A DNA stretch of 64,000 nt from Labia minor (taxonomy: Eukaryota > Arthropoda > Insecta > Dermaptera > Spongiphoridae): NCBI GenBank assembly GCA_963082975.1, contig OY720344.1:95051228-95115227 (forward strand). Direction: 5' to 3'. The notes under the pieces are model-generated. The model was not told the DNA's origin. It was given only the letters and a program-made list of their open reading frames with translations, and ran no database searches. A program made the position numbers and the translations under genes. This document shows, in pieces, positions 10,734 to 21,790 of the stretch. Position 1 is the first letter of the stretch; each line of letters opens with the position of its first letter.

Positions 10734-11488
10734 TATATCTAATTTGTAGGTATATTTATACTATTTTATACTATAGTAGAGATCATTGTTTAATGAATTT
10801 CTCAAAACTGATTATAAACTTTTCAAGACCCAATTAAACAACAGTTTAGTAGAAATGCCTGAAAAAACAATCGAAATAGTTCATATTTTTCAAAAACTAA
10901 TCAATTTTCAACAATCATACTCTACAAAACTGGTACCCCGCTGGTTTCTTGCCTTCCAGTGACGTCAGCGTGTTCTCTCTTATAATCTTCACTATCAATT
11001 GGATAAACTACATTCATTGTTTAATGAGTAAAAATAATGTTTATAAAAAACTATGAAAAAAGATCTTATGAATCATATTGGCAAGGGTCGGTGATCTTTT
11101 AATATCCAGAAGTCAAAAAATATCATATGCCGATAAAAGATAAAACCCTCAAAAGTTGAAAACCAGTTAAATAGAGATTTTGGAATTTATTCAATTATCC
11201 TCATATTGTTGTCCCTTTAACTTTCCAATTCGTAGAGATTAGAGTCGCAGGCCGGGAATGAAATTGATATTATTATTTTTTAACAAAATATTTACCAAGA
11301 CGTAAAATTATTTCATCATATAGAGTTTTCATACGAAGTTTATTGATCACCCTAGTAGCATTTAGTACCGCAACACTTCTGGATGCTCAATTCAATCTCC
11401 GTTACACCCCAATAAATCTTGTTTTTTTCATTTTGTTGTCAACATTTTCATTCAATAACATAGTAGGTATATACATGTATAGTAAATA

Positions 11489-12011
11489 CAAGGCCTGTTC
11501 AAAAAGTCCATGACTTTTTTAATGAAACACATGTTTTTGGATAAAAAATTATTATATTTTTCAACGTAATCTCCCTCGAGCTCTATACACTTCTTACAAC
11601 GTTTCTCCAATGTTTTGTATTCCTTCCATAAAATATGATTTGTCGAGGACATCAAAATAGATTTGTTTGTGAGATGATTTCATTGTTGGAGTCATATCTC
11701 TTTCAGACGAGCCATTTCTTCAGGTTTTGAAACAAGAAATGGTCACTCGGGGCTAAATCAGGAGAATAGGACGGATGCGGGAGTAAATCGTTTCCCAATT
11801 CATGGATTTTCATGGAAATTCACTTTTTTCCATTTTATTCTCGAATCACGAGGTAGATTGCTATCCATGGATGTCAAACAAAAAGTAAAACTCCGAGCTG
11901 GTTAAAATTTCGACAGGGGTCATCTGATAGTGACTGCTGACAAGACCAGTGTTGCCATTTCATTTAAGAGACGTGAAATCCAAAAGTCACGGACTTATTG
12001 ACCTGCTCTCG
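11489..12011 (-). mobile_element. Internally deleted mariner element with TA target duplication
   Basis: The ends CAAGGCCTGTTCAAAAAGTC (left) and, inverted on the right, CGAGAGCAGGTCAATAAGTC form imperfect terminal repeats flanked by TA at 11487-11488 and 12012-12013. Minus-strand remnants of the transposase are visible in different frames: SPDLAPSDHFLF (about 11735-11780), containing the mariner-type catalytic Asp context, and RCKKCIELEGDYVEKY near the C-terminus (about 11555-11605). The N-terminal half is almost gone and frameshifts are present. It lies in the intron before exon 12072. Confidence 0.8.
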
Positions 12012-12071
12012 TATTTAAATAATTCTATTTGTATATTTATTTTATTTTTTGTTTTTTTTTTTGTTTTTTAG

Positions 12072-12189
12072 TATTGTATGGAGAAAGATGCGTCGACGAA
12101 GACGGGATCTAAATAATGAAACTACGACTGGTAATCTCGCCCGAGATTCGAGCTCAGAGCCTTTAGCGGGTTCGCGACTCACTGATGAG
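12072..12189 (+). CDS. Membrane-protein gene, juxtamembrane exon
   Basis: Acceptor TGTTTTTTAG, donor GAG|GTTAAG. The first base completes the arginine codon split by the previous intron. The exon then reads IVWRKMRRRRRDLNNETTTG followed by NLARDSSSEPLAGSRLTDE, ending in phase 0. Seven basic residues directly after the hydrophobic helix are a standard stop-transfer signal, placing the remaining protein in the cytoplasm. The serine/threonine/acidic segment has no domain that I recognise. The frame fit with exons on both sides is the strongest support. Confidence 0.8.
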
Positions 12190-13069
12190 GTTAAGTACAG
12201 AATTTCTCATTTATATTTCTTCTCCTAATAAAGCAAAGTTACAATTAATAAAATAATAATTATTTGAAGTAAATGCTGTGTCAGTTTCAGTATGAAAATA
12301 TTTATTGAACAATTAAATAAATATTAAAAATAATACTAATCTCAAAATTAATTAATTAATTCTAAATAGAAAAAAAATTAGTTGATATAATAATTTCAAT
12401 GACATTATTCTTATTACCAGATAAGATCTACATTTTATAAAATAAAAATTATTTAAAATTGTATTTAAAAATAAATAAATTTTTTCCTATGCCCATTCTA
12501 ATTTTTATCCAAGTCTAATAAATTTTTCAATTGATTATATAAAAATTAACATTATAAATGTATAAAAATTATTCTTTCTGTATAATATTACAATCAAAAC
12601 TTTTCAATTACAATCTGACAGATAACCCTTTTATATTTCAAGTAAATCAATTTATTTAATCATTTATGTCAATTTTTTGTCTTTATTTTGATTATTATTA
12701 TTATTATATTCATGATATTTTAATACCACCTTTCATCAACATGACTGTAATTGGCATTAAGTGCTTCAAACCTACTCATTTGATGAGGAAATACATGTAA
12801 TTTCCATGACTATGTATAGATAAATGAAAATTGATTGTCCCTCAAGTTTTCAATAGCCATTTGTTATTGAACCAAGTCATTTATATTATTTATTGGACAT
12901 GATTTCCAATTTATTGAGAATCAAAAATGAAATCAAAAAAATAAACCTTTACATACTCAATCTGTCCAAATGAATTTGATTGAATTGTGTCGAAATTAGA
13001 TATATACTTGAAACTTGCGTTCAATTATAAGAAACATTCGACAATAATTGGTAAATAATAGGGCTGACA
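12190..13069. other. Intron, AT-rich
   Basis: Start of the 18.3-kb intron. AT-rich, no genes or clear repeats recognised. Confidence 0.5.
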
Positions 13070-13330
13070 AAGGGGCCACAGGGTGAGAGAATAGCGAAAC
13101 TGCCTCACATTCTCGTGGTCCCGGGTTCAAGTCCCGGGCCTGGCAAAGAATTTCTCTAACCGGGGTCTATGGGACTGAGCTAACTCAGCCTCCGGGATCA
13201 AAATTGGGAAAGCTACTTGAGAGCTCTTCTGATCAAGAAAATCAAGATAAAGGTTGATAGGACCCGTTTTACTGATCATAGGACACCTAATTGACATAGC
13301 CGACTTGATAGGCCTTGTCCTTGAGTAGCA
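13070..13330 (+). repeat. tRNA-derived SINE
   Basis: A tRNA-like head contains a clear RNA polymerase III B box GGTTCAAGTCC (13124-13134) inside a complementary CCCGGG/CCCGGG T-arm. The A-box region (around 13075-13090) is weak. An unrelated body follows (CTCAGCCTCCGGGATC, then TTGACATAGCCGACTTG). A tRNA-like head with a longer non-tRNA body is the layout of a SINE rather than a functional tRNA gene. The acceptor stem does not pair convincingly. Confidence 0.6.
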
Positions 13331-13514
13331 CGTACAAAGTTAGAGTTTTTTTTTAAATAGGGCTGTTAAATATATAATGAAAAATAATAAATCTATGTGA
13401 CTTAACTTATATCGGAATTTCTTGGAGGAAATCAACCATCCATAATCTGAACAATTCTCTTCAATCTGACCATATAATTTTTCACAGAATTTTTGATATA
13501 TATATATATATATA

Positions 13515-14082
13515 CAGGGTGGCGGAAAAAGATGGGAACTTTTGAAGAAAGAAAAAAACAAGGAACAATTTTTTTAAAAATTTATTCAAGGTGCTCAATG
13601 TACACTACAACATTGGAAATTAAAGAAACATTCAAGTTTTGAAGATAATATCGCGAAGATGGTCTTGATGGATGCATTCAGCAAGTCGATTTTGAAAATT
13701 CTGCATTACCTGGTGCAAAGAGTCGACTGGACCTCGATCTCCCGACTTATAAGTGTGCGATTTTTATTTATGGGGTTACTTGAAGAGTGTAGTCTACAAT
13801 ACACATCTCAAAACCCTACCTGCACTCTAAACAAGGATTACAGAGAAGATCGCAACAATACCACTCGACACTTTGCACCAGGTAATGCAGAATTTTCAAA
13901 ATCGACTTGCTGAATGCATCCATCAAGACGGACATCAACTTTACGATATTATCTTCCAAACTTGAATGTTTCTTTAATTTCCAATGTTGTAGGGTACATT
14001 GAGCACCTTGAATATATTTTTAAAAAAATTGTTCATTGTTTTTTTATTTCTTCAAAAGTTCCCATCTTTTTGCGCCACCCTG
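13515..14082 (+). mobile_element. Foldback mariner-like element with ~200-bp inverted repeats
   Basis: Ends are CAGGGTGGCGGAAAAAGATG on the left and the inverse of CAGGGTGGCGCAAAAAGATG on the right, flanked by TA at 13513-13514 and 14083-14084. The similarity does not stop at the ends: left 13515-13722 is an inverted copy of right 13880-14082, including the last ~25 transposase codons. The element is therefore an inverted duplication of the 3' end of a Tc1/mariner-superfamily transposon around about 150 bp of single-copy centre. The right half still shows the coding remnant listed separately. Confidence 0.85.
13723..13965 (+). pseudogene. Transposase C-terminal remnant (Tc1/mariner superfamily)
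   Basis: One frame reads STGPRSPDL, a stop, VCDFYLWGYLKSVVYN, then a second stop, then KIATIPLDTLHQVMQNF and RLAECIHQDGHQLYDIIFQT ending at TGA 13963-13965. This matches the family pattern 'PRSPDLTPCDFFLWGYLKS...I..IP...L..V..NF..RL..CI...G.H....IF'. The SPDL-CDF aspartate region is the end of the catalytic domain. Two internal stops and the absence of everything upstream make it non-functional. Confidence 0.8.
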
Positions 14083-14244
14083 TATATAGAGATATAAGAA
14101 TTAGTCTCACTGAATTTATTTAATTATTACCAACAAAAGTTACTATCATTATTTAAAATTACTTAATAATGATTATTCGAGTATATTATATGTAACTATT
14201 TAAACTATTTGTAAAATATTTCATTCTTTTTTTAGTACCAAAAT

Positions 14245-14870
14245 TTTTACCGACCGACGATAGTAAGGGAGGTATTGTTTTCACACCAAATTTCACATCT
14301 GGAGATTTTTACATATCTCCACGAATCATGCATTTTCTTAACAGAAAAAAGTATTTTTAGTATGATGTCTGTCCGTATAGATGTGTACAGCCTGAACGGC
14401 CCAACCGATTTTGATGAAATTTGGTATATTTACTTAATGCATCAGTGGGATGAATTGATCAACTTTTGGTGCAAATCCGGAAACCGGAAGTGGTAGTATT
14501 AGCGATCGACGATAGGAAGGGAAGGGTTATTTTCACACCAAATTTCACATGAGGAGATTTTTTTACATATCACCACGAATGTATTGGTTTTATCCTCGGG
14601 AAAAATCATCTTCATTATGTTTTTCTTAATTTAAAATTATATGACGTCACCCAGCCCTTCATGACGTCACAGCCTCGGGTAACGCCGGGCAACGCCGGCT
14701 ACTTCAGCTATATATTATAAATAAAATAAAATTAAAAATATTTATATTCTATCCATATCTGTTTTTTATTACATTAATAGATATATTAAAATTATTTAAA
14801 ATTGTTTCTGTAGCTGGAAATTAATTTATTTCAAACCGTCGGTCGGTTCGGACCTGTCCACAGGTCAACT
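14245..14870 (+). repeat. ACCGACCGACG-ended interspersed repeat, copy 1
   Basis: Begins TTTTTACCGACCGACGATAG and ends with the inverse motif CCGTCGGTCGGTTCGGACC. The body carries repeated phrases such as ACACCAAATTTCACAT, GATGAAATTTGGTATATTTAC and CCGGAAACCGGAAGTGGTAG. Near 14685-14705 is a GC-rich hairpin-forming block (CGCCGGGCAACGCCGG) followed by CTACTTCAGCTA, which looks like a Helitron 3' end, and two GACGTCA palindromes sit just before it. A nearly full-length inverse copy is at 59351-59974; others are at 18265-18800 and 27742-28246. Probably non-autonomous Helitron material; the class is inferred. Confidence 0.65.
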
Positions 14871-15954
14871 TATTTAATAACTAATTTATAAAAAATTATA
14901 ATTTATAAACAAAACTTTAACATAACTTAATTTCAAACGAGTTAACAATATTTGATTAAATTTAACACACAAAAAAAAATCAAATTTTCTTTCTAAATCA
15001 ATTTTAATCTTCTCTCCATTCTTTTTTTTATTTTCATTGAATTATAAAACATTTTCCATTAAAATACTTTTCTAAAGATAAATGAGTGATTGAAATGTAT
15101 TTTTACGATATTAATTTACTTTTGTCATTTCAATTAAAATAAAGTAAAGAAGAGAAAAAAATATAAAGAATAAAATCTAATTTGATATCACTATTAAAAG
15201 ATGCATATTCGTTTGTAAAAATTACTTCAAATTTTCAAAATAAAAAAAAATACACTTATTTATATTAAATTTAATTTTTATAAAAATCCGATAATAGAGA
15301 AAACAACCAATTTTGTATTCAAATAATATAAATTAAATTGTAATATCAAATTCTTGATTAAAACAAATTAGAAATTTGAAAATCAATTTTTTTAATTATA
15401 CCTATTTATCAAAAAATAATTTTATGAAATATTATTTTACTTTATTATAAAATTAATATGAATAGCATTAATATTATTATTTAATATATTTAAATTGGAA
15501 TCTCATTTTATTTTTCTGAACTGAAAAATTATTGGTCACTTCAATCTTCTTAAGCCGGGTCATCTTTAATTCCCTAAATTCTTTACAGCTGCGTGCCTTT
15601 ATCTTGTCAGTCCATATATCGTTCTTAAATTTATAAAAATAAATTAATATATTATATATATGTTATAGTAAAATATTCAATAGGTATAGCTGATTAAGTG
15701 GGGTGAATTTATGTATTTGTTGTTAATATTTTGTCCTTTTGTGCGTCTGACATATTCGCTATATTTTATATATATTTACATATGTTTTTCGTTTTTATTC
15801 TAAACCGATTCAACATAATATCTTTTTATTAACTATATTATTCAAAATTAATTAACTCATCCTTGTATATATTTAATTTTATTTCGAAATTAAATAAAAA
15901 ATTTTAAAATATTTAAAAATAAAAAAAATAATGAATACAATATCAATTAAATAA
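14871..15954. other. Intron, AT-rich
   Basis: Very AT-rich with short TA runs. Nothing recognised. Confidence 0.4.
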
Positions 15955-16194
15955 GAATGGAGGGAGGCATATTTCAATATGGATGACGTAATTGCTGACG
16001 TCAAATAAATTTACTATTTTAAATTAAAAAAATAGTAATAAAGTTGATTTTTCTCGAGGCTCAAACCAATACAGATCGAATTTTCTTTATAAATATTATC
16101 AATGGTGTGAATTTCAAAAAAATCTTTAGAGCGGTTGAATATCTCAAAAATATACAAATGTATATACAATTTTTGGTAGTATAATAAGATAAGA
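15955..16194 (-). repeat. Helitron-like repeat, partial copy
   Basis: The right end, read on the minus strand, is A|TCTTATCTTATTATACTACC, followed by the AAAAATTG motif, a short TA stretch and the TTTTTTTGAAATTCACACC motif. The GACGTCA-type block lies near 15985-16005. This is the same family as 24480-24823. Confidence 0.55.
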
Positions 16195-16429
16195 TATATT
16201 ATGGAATCTATAAAAGATTAAAAAATATAGGAATATAAATTTAATAATGATATTAATAGAATGTACATATTTATTAATTTTTAGATAAAAGTCTCCTCTT
16301 TACTGAAATTTAATGAATTAGTGTTAATAGTAGAATGGTAAGAAGAATGTTAGATATACGGAGTAAGAAAGCAATAAGAGAGTGAGAGGGAGTATGAGTT
16401 TAAAGATGGCAATTAGACGGCAATAGAAA

Positions 16430-16620
16430 GGTCAGGTAGTGTGTGTGTGGATCAACTGAACCAACTAACCTCTACAACCCCCTTTTCATCCCCTGACGCA
16501 ACAACAACCAGCATGCGAGTTGAGGGGTAGCTCAATCGATCTGACGGCGGTTACGGGGGCGTGGCTTCTAGTAAAGCGAGATTTGCCACCTTCACTACAC
16601 GACACACACCTCCTTTTTCA
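16430..16620. other. GC-richer island within the intron
   Basis: About 190 bases of markedly higher GC than the surroundings, including GTGTGTGTGTGGATCAAC, CAACAACAACCAGC and GACGGCGGTTACGGGGGCG. No frame is open throughout and no terminal repeats are visible. It could be a conserved regulatory element, a non-coding exon or the core of an old repeat. Confidence 0.4.
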
Positions 16621-16997
16621 TGTAAACAAAAATAAATCTTGATTTATTTCATAGGATAATAAAGAAATATATCAAAAATACAATATATTATTTTTCAAGT
16701 AGAATAAATAATTTTTAAGTGAAGTGATTATTGTTGTTTATAATTGATTCTTCTTCTTAATCATTTGATATCATAATGAAACTGATTAAAAATGTTGAAA
16801 TATATATTCAATTTTCTTTTATAATTTTTATTTTAGAGTAATCTCATTTGTGTTAGGGTTTAGTAGATTCTGTATTAAATTTAAAAATGAACAATAGAAG
16901 AAAACCTTTCATTTAAGGTATATAGATATATAAACTTATCTCACTCTATCAATTAATCAAAAAAATTATAAAATGAATAAATTTAAATGTTTTAATA

Positions 16998-17517
16998 CAG
17001 GCTCATCGAAAAAGGTGGACGGAATTTTGTTTTATAACTATTCTATAAATAAACACGTCATCAACACGAAATTAAGGAGAGATTGAGTAACATTATAAAT
17101 AGTTTGAGTAGCATTTTCTCAAAGTCAGTGGGCGCATTCGCAGTGGCTATCTTACCGTGCGGCTCGACTGGGTCATTTACTTCAGAGACAAAATCTAAGG
17201 AAACTGGAAGTGTTGATATCAAGAAAGTTGGAATTAGGTATGGCTAAAACAACTGTACAGAATATTCTTCACATACACATCAAATTATAGAAGAAATTAC
17301 CCAACCAATGCAACTGTAACTCCTGCAATGCTTCAAGGTGGTAGGACATTATCGGCTAGATGTCTGTCGTACGACGGGGGAAGCACTTATTGAAACTTTT
17401 TAGAGTACATAAAAAAGTTTAATAATTTCTGTGTCTTTTGATAAATAAATATTCTACCATTTGTATTACGGTTTTTATTACTCTTCGAAAGTCCGTCCAC
17501 CTTTTTCGATTACCCTG
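16998..17517 (+). mobile_element. Short Tc1/mariner element (520 bp) with TA duplication
   Basis: Left end CAGGCTCATCGAAAAAGGTG and the inverted right end CAGGGTAATCGAAAAAGGTG, extending through GGACGGA, flanked by TA at 16996-16997 and 17518-17519. The interior retains a transposase C-terminus on the plus strand: HYRLDVCRTTGEALIETF then TAG (17347-17403), matching the 'RLDVCR.T.G.HIE.L' end of Tc1/mariner-like transposases. The rest of the transposase is missing. Confidence 0.85.
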
Positions 17518-18264
17518 TATAATAATAATATAAAATATTATAATTATAAGAATTTCAGGTGGATGAAAAATGGTGTTGAGAATTAAAAGATTATTCTTCT
17601 AATAAACTTTAATGAAATATTCCTTCATTAATTTATATTTGAACTATTTAATTAAAAACAGATTTATTTCAATTAATCATATCAAGAAATATTTATTATT
17701 TAAATTTGAATCTTTTATAACATTTAGTATTGGTCTTTTTTCAAAAGTGCTTGTTAAAAATGTTATGAATATTATGAATGCGATATTGGAAAATAATATC
17801 CTAAGTGCTTTATTTTTTAAAAATAAAAATAACATTGTATCTATATTATACATTTAATGGTTACTAATAATTACTGATAAAGAGAGATTTATTGGAAAAA
17901 AATTTATGGGGGTTTGGGTTGGATTTCCTTAAAATCATGTCAGCTTTCTATCTCCCTCTTGGGTTTTATTAAAAAGCATGGCGTGCCTGTTTTTATTGAC
18001 TTTATGGCTTTACAAATAAAATTTTTGAACGTTATTCTTAATATCATGGTTAATTACATGCTCTTGTAATATTAATATTTACAATATAACATATACTCAG
18101 TATACCTAGATATATGAAAATAAAAAACAAAAGAAAATGATTTTAAATTAATGGTTGATTTGACTATTATTTTTTGTTTTAAAATTTTTTAAAATAATAA
18201 ATAAATATATATGTAAAATTCAAATAAGTAATTTATTTTAATTCTGAAAAACAACATAAAAAAT
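17518..18264. other. Intron, AT-rich
   Basis: An 81-codon plus-strand open frame near 17612-17857 is extremely AT-rich and lysine/isoleucine/asparagine-rich. I regard it as chance. Nothing else recognised. Confidence 0.4.
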
Positions 18265-18800
18265 GAGCTGTGGCCAGGTTCAGAGCCGATCGACGATTTG
18301 AAATAAATTAATTTCCAAACATTATATATATATATAAAGTATCAATATAAGTATATATATAATATTAAAAGAAATATTTAAAAACTTGAATTAAAATAAC
18401 TAAATTATATTATCTTGGTTTTTATTTTTAGTTTAATTATACTCAATCCCTCAATTATAAATTACTACTATATTTTAAGTGAAAAACTTCCGACAATGAA
18501 TATAAAATGAATACTTTGTAAACTACCACTTCCTGTTTCCGGATATACATCAACAGTTGATGAATTCATGCTACTGATGCATTAAGTAAATATACCAAAT
18601 TTTATCAAAATCCGTTGAACCTTTCAAGCTATACACGTCTATACGGACACAAAGTGGACAGACAAACAGACGGACAGACATCATTTTTTCTGTTAACAGA
18701 ATGCATGAATGCATGACTCGTGGAGATATGTAAAAATCTCCACATGTAAAATTTGATGCGATAACAATACCTTCCCTTTCTATCATCGGTCGGTAAAAAT
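18265..18800 (-). repeat. ACCGACCGACG-ended interspersed repeat, copy 2
   Basis: Inverse orientation relative to 14245-14870. It starts GAGCTGTGGCCAGGTTC and ends ATCATCGGTCGGTAAAAAT. It shares the CATCAAAATCCGTTG-like block (here with substitutions) and the GGACAGACAAACAGACGGAC run. It is diverged and lacks the GC-rich hairpin block. Confidence 0.6.
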
Positions 18801-20328
18801 ATATAGTAAGAATAATTATTTTTGGTTTCTTCTTATCTCAACTGGATTTCTAATAATTGAAATGCCCAAAAAACAAACATAAATCAATAGATACTGAAAC
18901 AAGTGCTTAAATTCGAAATTACCATTATTAGTGTGGATTTGTAACAATTTTCTGGTTTAAAAATTTAAAAAAAATCAACTTCAGAAAAATTCCTTATCTT
19001 ATTAAAATTATTATATTCAATTTATAGTACCAAATAATAAATTTATATAATAATGTATAAAATAATAAATATTATAATAATGATCCTATTATAAGATATC
19101 ATTTAAGTAACACACTTATAAATATTTTAATAATAATTCCTTTCACAATAGTTATTGAGTGAATTTTATATTTACTAAACTTCGTACTACCTACATTTAT
19201 GATATTTAATAATAAAAAAATATTTTTCTTAAGAAAACAAATAATTAATAGAAAAAAAATATGATTATTATTATTATTAGATAAAATATCAAAAAATTCT
19301 GAGATTTTCGGTTGTTTAAAGAAATGCTTGTCTTTACTTCTAATGAAATAAAATATCCATATAATCTCATGTTTCTCTTGATAAACAAAAAAGTGAATGC
19401 CAAGACCAGTAAATTGAATATCTATTTAATACCTATTTTCCACTTAAGTTTTTTAGTTTTTTTATTGATAAAATATTATTATAAAAGTTTTAAGTAACTT
19501 TTTTTTTTTGTTAAATAAAGTGGTATAAAGTAGATCTTTATTGGTCCTTATCTCATGATTTACTACTTAATTACCGTAATAATAGATTATAAGTGAGTCA
19601 CTTGAATTGGAATAGGATTTATTCATTCAGAAATTTGTTGAGGGTGATTCCTATAGTTTGGATTTACAAGGCTTATTGCTTTGATACGCATCGTTTCACT
19701 GAAAATGCCCTTTATATCCATAATTAATGCTTAATACAAACACACGCTCACACTCAAACTCACACACAGATACACTCTCTTTTACATGCTAATGGTATCG
19801 GCACCAATGCTATGCAAATTTATTTACTCCAATCAATAAGTTATTTTAAAAAAATAAATATAGAGAAAAAAAACACAAGCACCTATTATTCAATGTATTT
19901 CAAGATTTGTGAGCTTGAATTTCATTTAAATTCAGGTAAAGCAACTCGATTGATCACTTCATTCTATAAATTTAAACAATCTATAATTGACTTTTGAATG
20001 GGATTATTCTAAATACATATATTATCTCAAATTTCATTTGAGTTAAAATCATTTAATTAATAGATTAATTGATTTAACGAGATTTAAAAAAAGTTAAAGT
20101 TTTAGTAAACATATTTTTATTATTAAGGTACAGAAATAGTTGTATTAAGATACAAAAAAATATTATAACAAAACATAACTTGTAAAATAATGCAGAAACA
20201 ATGAATAATTCTCCACTATTTGATAATTAATAAAGGTACATACGTAACATTTAATAAATATAATAATTATTAATTTTAATTTTTGATTTATTATATCTAT
20301 ATATTAAATGCCCCATATATACTCTCAG
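18801..20328. other. Intron, AT-rich
   Basis: AT-rich. A CA-rich stretch (ACACACGCTCACACTCAAAC) lies near 19740. Short lysine/asparagine-rich open frames look like chance. No elements recognised. Confidence 0.4.
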
Positions 20329-20463
20329 GGGTGGCCACACTTGGTGATACTTATAGCCATATTGAAAAATCGAAAATGTTTAAGAACCTTTTTTTTGTGT
20401 CATGACTTTAAATTTTTTAATTGAGCCACAATAAACTCGAAAAGAGCCACGCTTTGGCCAGTG
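20329..20463 (+). mobile_element. hAT-like MITE remnant
   Basis: Left end CAGGGGTGGCCACACTTGG and right end GCCACGCTTTGGCCAGTG are imperfect inverses. The interior (AGCCATATTGAAAAATCG and AAATGTTTAAGA) recurs at 49111-49170. No convincing 8-bp duplication was found. Confidence 0.5.
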
Positions 20464-20734
20464 TAAAATTTCAATGGAGACTATTTTGAATAAAATATTT
20501 TTTATAATTTTCAAATAACTGACTTGCAATTTTTACAAAAAAATTCCGGTCTCATGGTTCTTCACCTGGTATATACTGGTGCATAGAATAAATATTCATT
20601 ATATTCTCAATTATAGTTGTTTTTATTCATTGTAATTTATTAAATACTTTAAGTACATACATTAAAACTCGACAAACATTAGATTTTCTTTTAAATCTTA
20701 ATTAGAATCATTTTATGACGAAAGACTTTATAAT

Positions 20735-21440
20735 ATATCTATGCGCACGGCAGTGCGCCGGCCAAGTTCCAGCAAGCCGCGCGCATGCCGTAAGTATATT
20801 TACACGAATGGTTTGGAGTCACTTTTGACCCCCCTGTATCTCAGTGCCTATTGCAAGTACAGAGATAAAATTTTATCTACGTAGTCATGTACTAGAACTA
20901 AAGCAGTATGCCAAATTTCATAGTTATACCTTCAGTAGATCCTGAAATATGACCCTGTGAAAATGGCTTATTTTGGAACTGATTCACTGATTGGTCAACA
21001 AAATTCTTAGGGTATTTCCAATTGTCCTAGCGCTATGAAATTTGGCATACAGGTCGTGTGTTATAAGTAGGTTAACAAAAAATTATGAAATTTAAGAAAT
21101 CGGTCAAGCTTGAGTTGTTATAATCGAATATCAATGCGATTTTAACGAATTCAAACGAATTCATTGGTTTTGTCAGAAACTAATCAAGCTAGGTCTTCGA
21201 AATTTGGTACACCGATATTATTCACAGTTTGTAGATTTCTTTTAAAATTTCGTCAAAATAGGTTAACCGGAAGTGGTACTTTACCTACACTGGTTGCGTT
21301 TACCTTTCAAGTAAAGTACCAGTTTGCTTCGAGATATTTTCTTCATATTTTGTATATAGATTTAAAAATATGAAAAAAATTCAGATACCAAATTTCATCA
21401 TGATCTGACTACCGGAAGTGACATTTTACCTATACAAGTA
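20735..21440 (+). repeat. Unclassified interspersed repeat beginning with a GC hairpin
   Basis: Begins after an A with TCTATGCGCACGGCAGTGCG, where GCGCAC and GTGCGC form a short stem, followed by CGGCCAAGTTCCAGC. The body has repeated phrases (CCAAATTTCAT, GAAATTTGGCATAC, CCGGAAGTG) like those found in Helitron-type repeats elsewhere in this window. The far end is not defined. It may be a Helitron relative. Confidence 0.4.
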
Positions 21441-21790
21441 GCGTTAGGTGTAAATTATAAATATATATAATAGTGTTAAACCATTTTACTTTATAATTTA
21501 AATTAATGTTTGTTTATTTTTATTGTTATAACTTAACAGTTTCTATATAATTTTCAATTAATATTAATAGTTCTAATTATTTATTATTCAATACAAGTTG
21601 AAAATTCAGAACTATAAAATAAAAGAACAAATAAAATTATTAGGTATATTTAATATATAAACAAATATAATTTTAATTTAAAAAAATTTGCAATTTTTTT
21701 AAACACAAAATTACTTCAAAGGCTAAGAATGGACGCGGGCGCGGCACAAAAAGGAAAAAATAGGAAGCTTTCTTAAAAAAAAGTATTGAA

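Noticed and set aside
13070-13145. Possible functional tRNA gene
   Set aside because: The B box and T-arm are good, but the A box and acceptor stem are poor and a non-tRNA body follows, so it was called a SINE.
20735-20800. GC-rich stem GCGCAC/GTGCGC as a Helitron 3' end
   Set aside because: No CTRR follows the hairpin in the minus-strand reading, so only a generic repeat is called.
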